A stretch of DNA of 64,000 nt from Strix aluco (lineage: Eukaryota > Chordata > Aves > Strigiformes > Strigidae). The notes under the pieces were generated by a model, which was not told where the DNA came from, made no database searches, and saw nothing but the letters and a program-made list of their open reading frames with translations. The position numbers were made by a program, and so were the translations under genes. Location: positions 16,648,920 through 16,712,919 of the forward strand of contig NC_133938.1 in NCBI RefSeq assembly GCF_031877795.1. Reading direction: 5' to 3'. Shown piece by piece: positions 1 through 10,900 of the stretch; the stretch's first letter is position 1, and the number at the start of each line of letters is the position of its first letter.

Positions 1-785
1 ACAAAGTTTTTTCCCTAATCAAATACAGAGAATACTTCAAAGAATTAAGGTAGAAGAACAATCGCAAATACAGTTGTTAATAATTTTGCAGTGTAATGCA
101 AGTACATGGAAGATAAAATTTAAACTACACTCACACCAGGGCTCCAAATTAAAAGTATTCTCCTAAAACAAGAACAGAGAAGTCACTGTAATGTCATCCT
201 TGAAGAGCACAGGTCCCTGAGCAACTCCTGTTAGAAAAGGGAAAGAGATGTCAGCCATGAGGAAAATTATCATTGTCTATATCATATCTGTGAATGAATG
301 TCCAGAGTAGAGCAACAGGAGCAGAGGGCTGAACGCTCCGATGAGAACAGATTCAAGTGAGTGGGACCATTTGCCTTGAATGTCAGCAAATAAATTGGCA
401 CACACAGGAATTGGGAATGAGGTTCGATTTGGATTACTAGATTACCTGCTACAGAGTTCTGTCCAGTTCTCTCAGCCTCCAGGAATTTCACCCAGCTAGT
501 GCCAGTAACTTCACCCAGTACCTTTCCATAACAAACTGTATGTATGCTACCTAGCTGCTCTAGTATAGCTAACAACTGATAAAATGGTGAATAAAGGAAT
601 ATAGGCCATCATTTACAAAAGAAGTAATTAAGTATCTAGCATCTGTCTGCTTTTCAGGGTCTCTATTGCTACGTGAAGTTTGAAGATGAAAGGCTAAAAA
701 AATAAAAGCAACTTTAAAATGTGCAGAGAACTGCATCTGACTTTGAAACAAAACCAGGGAATAACATTATACAATCATTTTGCAG
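1..785. other. DNAI3 intronic sequence at the left edge
   Basis: This is most likely an intron of DNAI3, because the exon at 786 begins in the middle of a codon and needs an upstream exon ending in phase 2. I looked for a WD-repeat exon in all plus frames and found none. A pyrimidine-AG at about 655 is followed by a short open frame without WD character. No repeat was recognised. Confidence 0.5.
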
Positions 786-933
786 CTCAGTACTATTTTG
801 GGGTATTCCAGCCACCAAACTTCCTGAACAACCTTCATCTGAGAAAGTAAGAGAGAAGGAAATTTTTTATACGCCCCCTGATGTTCCAGATACTTCTAAG
901 CATCTAGATCTTTGCTGGAAACCTCTCATAAAG
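786..933 (+). CDS. DNAI3: DNAI3 exon (first in window), WD strand SVLFWG
   Basis: The acceptor TTTTGCAG ends at 785 and the donor AAG|GTACTG follows 933. The first base completes a codon and the exon ends in phase 0. It encodes a WD-repeat strand with an aromatic-Trp core (VLFWGI), then a polar linker, then HLDLCWKPL, which resembles the start of the next repeat. Confidence 0.85.
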
Positions 934-3900
934 GTACTGTACACAAATATAGAACAGAAGGATCAAGCTAAACTGTAGATATGGCCAGAACTCCATAGGA
1001 ATGTATTCTTTTGCTTCCCAGCTCTTTAATTTTTCCAGCAAATTGTGACTTCCTTGTGAATTTCCTTCCAATTATGAAATGAAGGGTTTCAACATTCCTC
1101 TGAAACTTCAGTAAAATGCAATGTGAAAAGCTAACTCACAAGAAACAGCATGACTGCCTCTTTAAAACTGCGGTAGGTGCAAAAGTAGTTGTTCCTGTCA
1201 GCCTTTTCAACCACAGCACTGTCTTATCTCAGTGGGTTCCAAACTGTGAGACGTGGTCATTGTCAAGAGAATCATAATTACTGGCCACCCAACAATCAGT
1301 CTGATGAAAATGATCATAGCAATTTGTGAAAAAAGTGAGGCTGAAAATAATGTTAGGCAAAAAAAAAAAAAATTGGACCTGCTGATCCATGCTGCTTAGG
1401 ATAGCTGCAAGCTAGTACAGTTGTTGAACAAGCATGACCACTGGAGCTGTTTTTTTGCTAGATACATGGCAAAATCCTTCCAGGGAAAGGATAACACAAG
1501 AGAAACCACAGGTTTGCATTTTCTCTGTGCTTGCGCGTGAGGCAGCACATACTGTTCATGGAGCATTACAAACACACTGCAAACTGAATAGACCTGTTCC
1601 ATTACAGCAGAAAGTCATTTAAGACTTGTACCTCAAAGATCTGACAAAATGAGTTAGCAAATGCATTTTTTCTGAACAGATGCACCTGTGTGAAAGTGAT
1701 CCTAACACAGAGTACGGTCCCGTCAGAATTAGTTTAAGGGAACTGCATTATCATTGCAAAACCTCAGGTAATATTTTTATTACACCTTATTGGGGAAAAT
1801 GTTTTTAATAAGTCTATATTTCAGTATATATGTCATGAAAGCTAAGCAACAAAATGTGGTATAGCTAAATGCATCTGGGGAAAAAGGTTAAATATACTGG
1901 TATTCAAAGTGTGAGATACATGTATTGACTACAAAGACACGTACATGTATTGAATACAAAAAGAGTAGTTCCATATCCACAGTAACTCTGCCAGGTTTCA
2001 CTCAATAGCCCACACAAGTCCCCCACCCAGTCTCTTTATCCCCGAAACAGTATGTCCTTTTCAGCCCTTACAGAATACTATTTTTATAAAAATAATCCTG
2101 GAGTAACAGTATATATTGTAAGTATTTCTGTAGTGCTTTGGATAGAGGTGTCACTCTTCACTACAGAACATGAAGTTAGCACTTCACATGCCATAGCAGA
2201 TCAGTTCTTATTATGGTACTTTGTGGCAGGGACACACTACTAATCCCTCTGTAAAGTTGGTGAACTGACACAGCCCAAGCATTGGACTACCTGAGAGAGT
2301 ACCTGCAAACCATGCCAGAAGATGCCTTTCTGGCAGTTGAGCTGCTGTGGCATAGCTGCTCCGGCGCCCACTGCCACTCCACAGACTGCAGGAGGCAGGT
2401 GGTGCCATTCCCTGGAGCAGCACTGTTAGCTCCTGGCTGTGGCAGCTAAGGGGGATGCCTAAGTGGAGTTCCCACCGAGACACTGATGCTGTGCAAAACT
2501 GATGAAGAACAGAATGGTGCTACCCTAAGTAGCTGTAGCAATGGGGAGGTTCCACCAGGAAACAGTTAACCTGCAAAACTGCTGCTTTACATGGCAGTGT
2601 CTTATCTTTCCTCTTGAAGTTCCTCTTATCCATGAACTACCTCTGTAAGACAAAGGATTTGCTTGGTCTGATAAATTCCAGTGTATAATAAATAGATATA
2701 TCCATATTGTTTCCCAGAGAAGGTGCAATCTCTGAACACCCTAGAAGTACCCACCAAAGACAGCCCGTATACAGAGAGGAGTACTTCTTCAAGCAAAAAT
2801 CTGAAACTGCTAGAGAATATCTCCACTGACATTTTTGTTGGAACTGAAGTAAGTGAAAATAATAGATTATTAATGAAAATGTTAATCCAAGATATCTGGA
2901 AGACTGAACAATTAAATAACACAGTTTTCACAAGTGTATGGACTTGCATGTTCTTTTTCAGGTGTTAACTAAAAAGATCTTTCCAGACATGCCACATTTT
3001 ACTCCCATTTTAATACATTTAACTACATGCTTAAAATAATAATAAACCCACAATATGAACCCTTACTTCAAGGGCAGAATTACAAGACATTTCCAAAATA
3101 TGTTGAATTTAACTACTTGCTATAAGGAACCAAACAGTATTTCCTTATTCCAGAACCCATAAGATTAGTAGTATTTTTTTAGTGTTTCCCCAAATGTCCA
3201 GTGAAAACATTTGTATTACAGTTTCCCCCACAACTTATTTTTACTTTAGGAGGTCCCAGCTATTCCTAGCCCTCTACCTACCCTATGTATCTAAAATTCC
3301 ATAATCTTTCCCAGTTTTGAGTTCATATGGAAATGAAAATTTGGCTTCTAGCTACCTTTTTGCTTCTGGTCACCTTTTCCCCAACTACTGGAGCAAAGCA
3401 TGAACTGTAAAAACCAAGCACCTAATTCTGCAGGAAGGACTACCTACATATAACATGGTAACTGTTTTGGTGATATATAACTGAAAAATGGTGATCCAAA
3501 AGGTTAGTGTTTTTTCAGTCACTGGCTGCAAATTTAGGTTTTAATTTACTCAGAACGTATTTAATGATGGTTATAATTAAGTAAAGTCACAGCTTAAAAA
3601 CAAGTCACTTTGATAGAAGCCACCAGTCTCTAACATTACCATTTACTTGATTTTTCTGTCATCACAGGATGGAGAAATTGTTTATTCTAACTGGAAAGTG
3701 GAAATTGATAGTGACTCGGCAAAACCAGTTAGTAAGTTCAAGTTTCTCAATACCCATTTAAACCTTAATGTATCACTAACTTTAAAATATTTGCACCAAT
3801 ACTCTGTCTTTTTAAGGTTCTTGCTCATCTGCTATAATAGTCTATCTCACTGATGACACCAGTACACCCTCAAAAGTGCAGTTTAGCTGTAATTACAGAA

Positions 3901-6900
3901 TAGTAAAAACCCTCTCCAGTATCACAGGCGCATTGTTACGTACCTATTGGCACAAATCACGGAAGTAACTAGATTTGCAGCAATTCCAATTCCTATACCT
4001 TGTGAGCAAAAAAATGAGGCTAGTATCTCTGAAGCCTGTGCTGGATCCTGCACTCTCGTTTCCCCCCATGGTGAAGATGACCACTAAAGCACTAGTTACA
4101 AGCAACCGCTTCTTTCCTTCCATTAGGTCAGAAGCACGCTGAGGAGTACATCACCCACACTGAAACTATCAATGCTCTCCAGAGATCTCCGTTTTTTAAA
4201 GACATCATTCTAAGCATTGGAGGCCGGAATTTTGCCATTTGGAAAGAAGGGGTTACAGTAAGTTACTTTAACACATCTGTAACATAATTGATAGACATAG
4301 AAGACAGAACTATAATAGCCTCGGAGACTGTATTTTCAGAAGTGTCTGAAAGTCGCAAAGCTTCATAGTGTAGCAATAAATTGGGTATAAGAAAACCTTT
4401 TTCTTTTTCTTCACATCAGAAAAAACATTTTAGAAATAGCTTTATGAACTTGCCTTTTACAGAAAAAAAATGAAGTGACCTTATTTAATCCCAGCCTTGT
4501 AAAAACCGTGGCATCTCAACAAATTATTTCTGCTGCTAGAGAAACTGAAGAATAAGGGCAATGTGCGCTAAACAGGTCTGAAGAACTCCTATTTAGGACA
4601 TAGTCTTTTCATCATGTGAAAACAGAGAAACCTGGGGTTTTTTACAGTTTCTCTCATGTAGGAATCCATGTTTGCTGCACCTAGCAAAATCTCAAGGCCA
4701 CAGATTTTAACAGCAGATAGACAGATCACCTTAATAGACAGGAAGTGAGATATCAGGTTTTTTACTTCCCCACAATTCTCTATCCGCAGAAGGTGATACC
4801 AGTCTTGACATTGGTATAATTTTTGTCATAGGATCATTTAAATTGTGAATGTTGTCAAATGATAAGAATTTGAAGTAGTGAATGGATAGTACTGTTTGAT
4901 TGTTGGGTCTATCTTTTATTTGTTTTCAAAAAAAATTAAGTATGGACCAATCCTTCAGTCAAGCTGCTCTGCAGGAAGATACACTGCAGGACACTGGTCC
5001 TTAACAAGACCAGGAGTCTTCTTCATTGGCAGAGACGATGGAAATATAGATATTTGGGACTTACTGAAGAAATCTCATGAGCCATCTCATTTCCAGAACG
5101 TCTCCAAATCAATGATCACTTTCATCAGCCCCTGGATTGCCTCACGTATGTTCATGCTGACTGCGCTTTACTGTGCCACCCTGTCTGCAAAATGGCCCAT
5201 GACTCCAAGGCACACTAATCTTGCTACAGATGATCTTATCTATTATATAACTACATACTTCCACTAATTTAACACTGCACTGTATATATATAAATGCATA
5301 CATCGGTTCTAAGTGTACTACCATGGCATAAACAACTAAAACCATTTAATTAAAAAAAAGTATGAAAGTATAAACTTTAAAGGGAATTTCATTTGTTAAG
5401 AAAATAAGAGGGCAGTAGGGCTGCCTTTTGCTGAAGTGAACAATAAACCAAAAAGACCACAACAAAAATGAACCCTCTGTAGCTCGTGTTTGGGTGGAGG
5501 TATGTGTTACTGTTGGAATTTAGATTGTTTATGTGTTTTATCAAATATCTTTCAGCAAAGCAGCATTTTTTAGCTGTTTCTGATGATCTTGGAGTACTGC
5601 ATGTTTTGGAAATCTGTCAGAAACGAAGTCACCCTTCAAGGAATGAGGTTGGTAAGAATCTTTGTTAATCTCTGTGACACTTTATCCTGAAAACTCCAAC
5701 ACAGAAACAGGCCTGCCTAGAAGTACTTGCCTTCAAATGGATGGCAGTTAATTTGAGATCAGTATGGCCCTTTTCTCCAAAGATCACCTGTAGCAAAGCT
5801 GGCTTTTGCACAGAGCTCAGACAGGAGGCAACTAAAGGAAACCTGGGTGACAGTTGGCAGAATTCCACTGCTCTAACTTGTCTACATGAAAACACGGTAA
5901 AGAGTTCAGCATTGTTTGCCACATGCATAAAATGACACCTGGTTTCATGCATTAAAACAACGCTATATAGTGTATAGTAATGTAAACATAACAAGTTTCT
6001 CTTTCTTTACACCGTCTTGTCTGCATTTGTGTCAATTTTTTCCCCTGTACGTTTGGTACTTTGATTTATACATCTTGGTGTCTGATTCTAGCTTAGTTAA
6101 AGCACGTTTTGCAAACTGTTACTAACATTACCACTCATTCATTCTCTTTTGAAATAAGGACTATCTGTACCAAAGGGCCATGGGAACAATGGAAACTGTT
6201 TTAATTTCTTTTTATTTCCACATCATTTTCAGTTGTTCTTTTCCCCTACCACCCAGCCAAAGATCAAGCTAGTGTTTTCATCTCATCCAGTCCAGCAGTC
6301 TTACCTGCTACCTAGTCCGTTATTTTTACATCACAAAATCTTCTTCCCATCCTATCCCAGTTTTAAGTTAAGTTTATGTATGCACTTAAATAGTTTATAA
6401 ACATCCCATAAAGGTTTGCTGTGTGCAGAGCTACAGCGTGTAGCAATATAACACCAGCTCAGCAGCCTCATTTTAGTAAAAGTAACTTCTTCAAAGCAAG
6501 GTAGGAGCTAAGTGCTATAACATGAGGAAACACATTGCTTCTGCCCAAATTACGTGTGTTTTGAAACTACACTATTTAGGGCACAGAATTATTAACCCAG
6601 GAGCAGTCACTAACATTTAGATTACATTCATTCTAACTGAAGTATTCACTGGAAAATACTAGGTTGTGGAAGAGACTAATGAAAACTAAAACACAGAATC
6701 CCAGATAAATGCACGGTGTAATACTGAAGTATGACATTTTATGGTTTATTTGTGCCTGAAGTGGGGTCAGTGAGGATTTGGACTGATTTAGTGAAATCAC
6801 TAACCTAAAACTAGTTTAGCTGTTTCAGTGCAGGTTCCTGAAGGATGATCTACTCAGAGTCAGTGTAATAAAAATTATTTAACCCCATACATATTTGTAT

Positions 6901-7886
6901 CCAAAATCAACTGGTTTCAATACACATCTTAATATTGTTTTGCTGCAAATTATTTGGAGATATCTATATTCCTAGTATAGATAAACTAATAATACTCTTC
7001 AGATCTTCAGCAATAATTCTGTGTCTTTGGGTGTGTAATGACCCTCATCTGTTACTGTGTTAATAGCATGCCAACATACTTAATTATTTTGAAAGAGAAG
7101 TCAAATATCTGAAGTACCGTGAACAAGAGTTTCAAGAGTATCAAGAACTTCAAGCCAAAACAGAATTGAAACGGAGCTGGAGGCACAGAGAGAGAAAACA
7201 GTATGTTGTACTTGGAATTGAGAAAACTTCCTTTGTTTCTTTGGGTCTTTAAAACACACCTATTTTGCTAGGCAGGATTTCCCATAGTGTTTTCAAAAAT
7301 CAGGATGGACATAATCAGAATAGCTTAGCAGCTCATTTCACATTTACAGTTCTTAGGAGTGGAGTAGATGGTCCTAGTTCACATGAGTTCACCTCTTGGT
7401 CAAGTAAAACTCCTGCAAGAGAATTAAAGCCTACGGACATTTAACAACTATGAATTTGCTTTTCTTTTTACATCAGTTGCTCTTTCATAAAGTTACTTTT
7501 TGGCAACTTCCCTACAAACATTGCTCCTTCAAGCTAGGAGAGACTCCAGCCTTCCATTCTTTATTGACATAAGGATTTAGCCTATCTATTCTTTGGTAAA
7601 TGGTTTAATGATACTAACTAATCAACCAAGGAAATGACAATTCAGTTAACATAGCCCTAAGTGATGCCTATTTTCATTAATTTGTGATAGCACTAATATT
7701 ATCCACTGGAAAGCAATGGGGTCGCCTACAGATTTCAAAGCTTAACAGTGTCTGGTATGTGTTTCTCCTTCAGAGTATGACTACTCTACAGAAAACAAAA
7801 GGGACGGAGAGGCAAGAACATGGAGACTATACTATGTTTCTGGACCTGGAGAGCAGATACTAATGGATTTAGGACTGGTAAAGTGA
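786..7886 (+). CDS. DNAI3: DNAI3 (WDR63), axonemal dynein intermediate chain, C-terminal part, nine exons
   Basis: DNAI3 is a WD-repeat intermediate chain of the inner dynein arm of motile cilia (the family of Chlamydomonas IC140). Nine GT-AG bounded exons are joined here: 786-933, 1680-1767, 2718-2848, 3668-3731, 4127-4257, 4941-5145, 5556-5647, 7067-7200 and 7774-7886. The phases agree from the first through the first half of the eighth. WD-type strands are visible as SVLFWG, FAIWKE, NIDIWDL and VLHVLEI, and family-typical strings include FVGTEDGEIVYSNWK and TAGHWSLTRPGVFFIG. The tail after the WD repeats is rich in Glu, Lys and Gln and is probably coiled coil. About 360 codons are present against roughly 890 in the human protein, so the 5' exons lie left of the window. 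The reading frame appears shifted in exons 8 and 9 (see those entries). Identity rests on recalled family sequence; no search was run. Confidence 0.88.
1680..1767 (+). CDS. DNAI3: DNAI3 exon, short linker exon
   Basis: The acceptor TCTGAACAG precedes 1680 and the donor CAG|GTAATA follows 1767. The exon starts in phase 0 and ends after one base of a codon. This matches the preceding exon (phase 0) and the following one, which supplies two bases. It reads MHLCESDPNTEYGPV and onward, with no stop. At 88 bases it is too short to stand out as an open frame, so the phase match is the main support. Confidence 0.75.
2718..2848 (+). CDS. DNAI3: DNAI3 exon ending in FVGTE
   Basis: The acceptor TTTCCCAG ends at 2717. 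The exon completes a Glu codon, continues KVQSLNTLEVP and ends DIFVGTE before the donor GAA|GTAAGT. The last residues join directly to DGEIVYSNWK of the next exon, a continuous WD-repeat string typical of the family. A second AG two bases downstream (2718-2719) would break the phase. Confidence 0.85.
3668..3731 (+). CDS. DNAI3: DNAI3 exon, DGEIVYSNWK
   Basis: This 64-base exon lies between the acceptor TCATCACAG and the donor TTA|GTAAGT. It starts in phase 0 and leaves one base for a Ser codon completed by the next exon. The peptide DGEIVYSNWKVEIDSDSAKP is typical of this intermediate-chain family. Confidence 0.87.
4127..4257 (+). CDS. DNAI3: DNAI3 exon, WD strand FAIWKEG
   Basis: The acceptor TTCCATTAG precedes 4127 and the donor ACA|GTAAGT follows 4257. 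The exon carries two bases of a split Ser codon and then 43 codons, ending in phase 0. It contains NALQRSPFFKDIILSIGG and FAIWKEGV, a complete WD blade. Confidence 0.9.
4941..5145 (+). CDS. DNAI3: DNAI3 exon, WD strand NIDIWDL
   Basis: The exon starts with TATGGACC after ATTAAG and ends at TCAC|GTATGT, leaving one base of a Pro codon. It contains the highly typical AGHWSLTRPGVFFIG and GNIDIWDLLKKSHEPS. The acceptor is unusual: eight or more A bases lie just before it and the pyrimidine tract is short. Confidence 0.9.
5556..5647 (+). CDS. DNAI3: DNAI3 exon, last WD blade
   Basis: The acceptor ATATCTTTCAG precedes 5556. The exon reads (P)KQHFLAVSDDLGVLHVLEI and onward to HPSRNE and ends in phase 0 at GAG|GTTGGT. 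A stronger-looking donor, GTAAGA, lies four bases downstream (5652), but using it would put the next exon out of frame. The phase-0 donor is chosen because exon 7067 continues in frame with the family-like NYFEREVKYL. Confidence 0.85.
7067..7200 (+). CDS. DNAI3: DNAI3 exon, start of C-terminal coiled coil; probable internal frameshift
   Basis: The acceptor CTGTGTTAATAG precedes 7067 and the donor ACA|GTATGT follows 7200. The opening frame reads NYFEREVKYLKYREQEF, as expected after the WD repeats. Near 7165-7180 the coiled-coil character moves to another frame: the opening frame continues LKRSWRHRERK, while the frame two bases over reads ETELEAQREKT and ends exactly in phase 0. That phase fits the next acceptor. 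I infer a one- or two-base indel here, real or an assembly error. Confidence 0.75.
7774..7886 (+). CDS. DNAI3: DNAI3 last coding exon, frame disturbed
   Basis: The acceptor TTCTCCTTCAG ends at 7773. Read in phase 0, the exon gives SMTTLQKTKGTERQ and then DYTMFLDLE, stopping at TAA 7861-7863. In another frame the family-like end EQILMDLGLVK runs to TGA 7884-7886. The two halves overlap at about 7846-7852, which suggests a second indel. If the opening frame of the previous exon is kept without correction, this acceptor gives an immediate TGA at 7777-7779. An alternative AG at 7775 would then avoid that stop and end at 7863. The true C-terminus is therefore unsettled. Confidence 0.55.
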
Positions 7887-7992
7887 CAAGAAATACCTTC
7901 CTCATCAGATGCTTAGAGCCCATTATCACCTTTAGAACCAGCAAGCTTATTTCAGGACCTCTTTATTTCAGCAGAACATGTTTAGCTTCAGA

Positions 7993-7998
7993 AATAAA
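7993..7998 (+). terminator. Candidate polyadenylation signal of DNAI3
   Basis: AATAAA lies 107-130 bases after the two possible stop codons of the last DNAI3 exon, in a short, non-repetitive 3' tail. Position and strand fit a poly(A) signal; no cleavage site can be proven from sequence. Confidence 0.5.
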
Positions 7999-10900
7999 GC
8001 ATCTTGCAGCTAGAGATGGTTTCATTAACTTTATCCATATGTTTACTCACAATGTGGTTAGAGAACAATTGTTTTGGGGCACATGTCCCCCACTATCTTT
8101 CATTAATACAGTTATAATGAATATTTTAACTATTTAAATAATAGTTTTCAAAGTTCTGTGTCTGTCAGGACTCTCTAAGCTGTAAAAACCTTAAACACAA
8201 CTCAGACGGTCAAACCAACGTGCCAGTATTCACCCCTCCACCCTACATCTACCTGCTCCACCAGAGGGGAAGCCATTCTACTCCAATAGCTACATTCACA
8301 CAGGCCATCCAAATTCTTTTACTCAGCTCCAGCAAGCATCTCCTTCCTCATCCCCGAAGTATTCACTCCTCTTGTCCTCTTACGGAGAAGCAGTAGGGGT
8401 TTTTGAGATGTTCAGGACGTGCTGCTCAGGAGATACAGTGACAGAAAGCACTCCAGAGCAAAGAACGCTCACCTGGGACTTGTGCAGCCCCACGTCCCTG
8501 AGCTGCTGCTAAAGGGAGAAGGGGAGGCGTGCAGGCACACGGGTACCTCAGATGACCACAACAATCACAGTAAGACAGGAGATGGAAGGAATAATTCCTC
8601 ATGCAAAGGACCCACTGTCACCTAAGGGATTTAAAGATCAAAAACAGATTCTGAATTGCTCTTGTACATCAGTGAGCCATTGCAGCTCATGAAGGAACAA
8701 AGCTCATAGGAATGAAGGTATTTTTTACACTAAAGATGATTTCATCATTAGCTAGCTTTACCCACTACAACTTCCACAAGCAATGGCTTCCCCAAATAGC
8801 ATGTGCAGTCACCTGGATTACAGCAGGGAAGAGAGGTGGCCATCACTGCTACAAGAGGATTTATCCCAAGAAGAGTGCCACAACACTCAAAAGGCAATGC
8901 TACTGCTTATGCAGGGAACAGTCAACACCAGTGCTCCCTCAACAAGAGCAACCCAGTTCTGTTCCCTTAAATGCAGCCACAACAAATATTCACCATGCTA
9001 TAGTCTTCTATTTATTACTTACTGCACTTAAATGATAGGGGTTCCCCTTGCACCTCTGCTGAATCCGTACATCAATATGCTAAGGGAGGACCATATAAAT
9101 TACTAAACAAATTTTAGGGGCTGCTGAACCAAAAGCATAGAACTGACCACACTATTCATAAACCCTTCAAACTTTGCAGGCTGAACCAGTTTTACGTGCC
9201 ATCATCAGATTAGAAAATGATTGTTACTTAAGCCTGGCAAATGCTTACAAACAGAAAACCAAATCCATTAAAATATATTGTTCCCTTGAAGAAATCAGCA
9301 TTATTTAGAACAAACAGCTTTTACCAAGCACACTGTGGCTGTTGAGTGTGTACATTTCTACCAGAAGACAATCATTCTTGAGAGAGATTGAATAGTGTTA
9401 TACAGAAGTTTTAATATTTACCAATGTAAATGAGTTCAACAACTCATGAATATTAATGTTCATCCTCCATCCACAGAAAGGACTCTTTCGTAAGCGGTGT
9501 TCTGCTTGTTGCTTGGTTTCAATAGCCAGGTCAGACACCATGTAACTGAGCACAGCTTGTCAAGCAGAAATTAAATCTATCAGAGGAGGACAGATTAAAC
9601 TCTATACGGGTGAGTTCACTCTTTCCATGACTCACCAAACTGTTTGAGGGTCACAGACTCCTGTCAAACAAATGTCCATATGGTCACGGTAGACACTAAA
9701 GCACAAAAGGCGACTGACACACGGGGGATTTGCAGAGAGGATCTTCGGCTGACAAGCAGTAGCCAACCCCAGTGCTCTGCTTCGTCAGAGTGTAGCCAGA
9801 TACGAAACAGGAGCAGCGTGAGCCTCCTATGTCCCTAAATAAACATTGCAGATTGGTTTTAGGCATTGTTAAAAACGCCCTTCAACTTTCTACAGCCAGG
9901 ATCACCCCATTGCGTACTTTTACCACTTTGATTGAACTTAAGTCAGATTTAAGAGATGTTTGGTGCCACTAGATAAGACCTGGTTTGAACATCAGGTTTT
10001 TGTTTGTTAGTTTGAAGTTTAAACGCTGTAGTAATATTCCTTGCCCCTCATACCAAACTACCTCTAAATTAAAACCAGGGAAAATTCAACAAGCACATCC
10101 CTACCACCTGCAGCACAGTTTGCAGTCAGAGCTCAAACAGGAAGAGAACACAGCTTCTCTGCTAAATCAATATTTAACTAACAACCTGTTCCATGCAGAT
10201 ACGTAAACATCCCATAACGAACTAATTAAAAAGCTCCGCTCTCTTATCAGGCCTGGACTTCGTTAGAACACCACCTCAGATCATCTTCCACAGATTTTTG
10301 ATTAAAACAGGGCTATGAACTACATATATATTAAAATCAACCATACGTCGTGGCTTACCTGGCAAGTCCAACCACCCCCTTCGCTGTAGCTCTGTCACTA
10401 CAACCCAGAAGAGGCGGCGGTCTCAACATGAGCCTTGTTCCCCACCACAGAGGCACTCTTGAGAGTTTTGATGAAGAAAGTATTCTAGAAGACAGCTGGA
10501 TTTCAGCTGGGTTTTCCTAGCAGGGAGGACAAAGAGGCAGCAGATCAGGGCTCTGCTGATCAGCCCCCCTCCCTCCTCAGAGCAATCTGGGGAGCTGCAG
10601 GAATCCCCCAACTGAAAGGCAATAGCCTTCCTGAGAGCCATTTTCTTCCTTGTTCCTGTTCCCAAATAACACCAGACACATGAGATTATACATCCCATCA
10701 TGCTCTGTTATCCTCTCTAACACAATCCTAGACGTTCAGATACCTGCAGGGTTGGCATTGCATTATCTCATGGCGAACTGTCCCACAGGCTAATTTTGCC
10801 TAGCAGATTTTGTTAAGACAAAATATAGGGTTTCCTGCATGGCTCTAAAAAAGTCAAACAGAAATAAAACAGTTAATTCATTGTGTAGGATGATATTTTA

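Larger units (their letters stand above)
934..7773. other. DNAI3 introns, no other gene seen
   Basis: The eight introns between the listed exons run from about 280 bases to 1.4 kb. They are AT-rich with homopolymer runs and hold no further exon or gene that I can support. Short direct repeats occur, for example around 1,918-1,960. A possible mariner-like end at 1,172-1,191 is treated as a finding. Confidence 0.6.

Noticed and set aside
2626..2949. 107-codon minus-strand frame overlapping a DNAI3 exon
   Set aside because: It is antisense to the supported DNAI3 exon at 2718-2848 and shows no independent motif.
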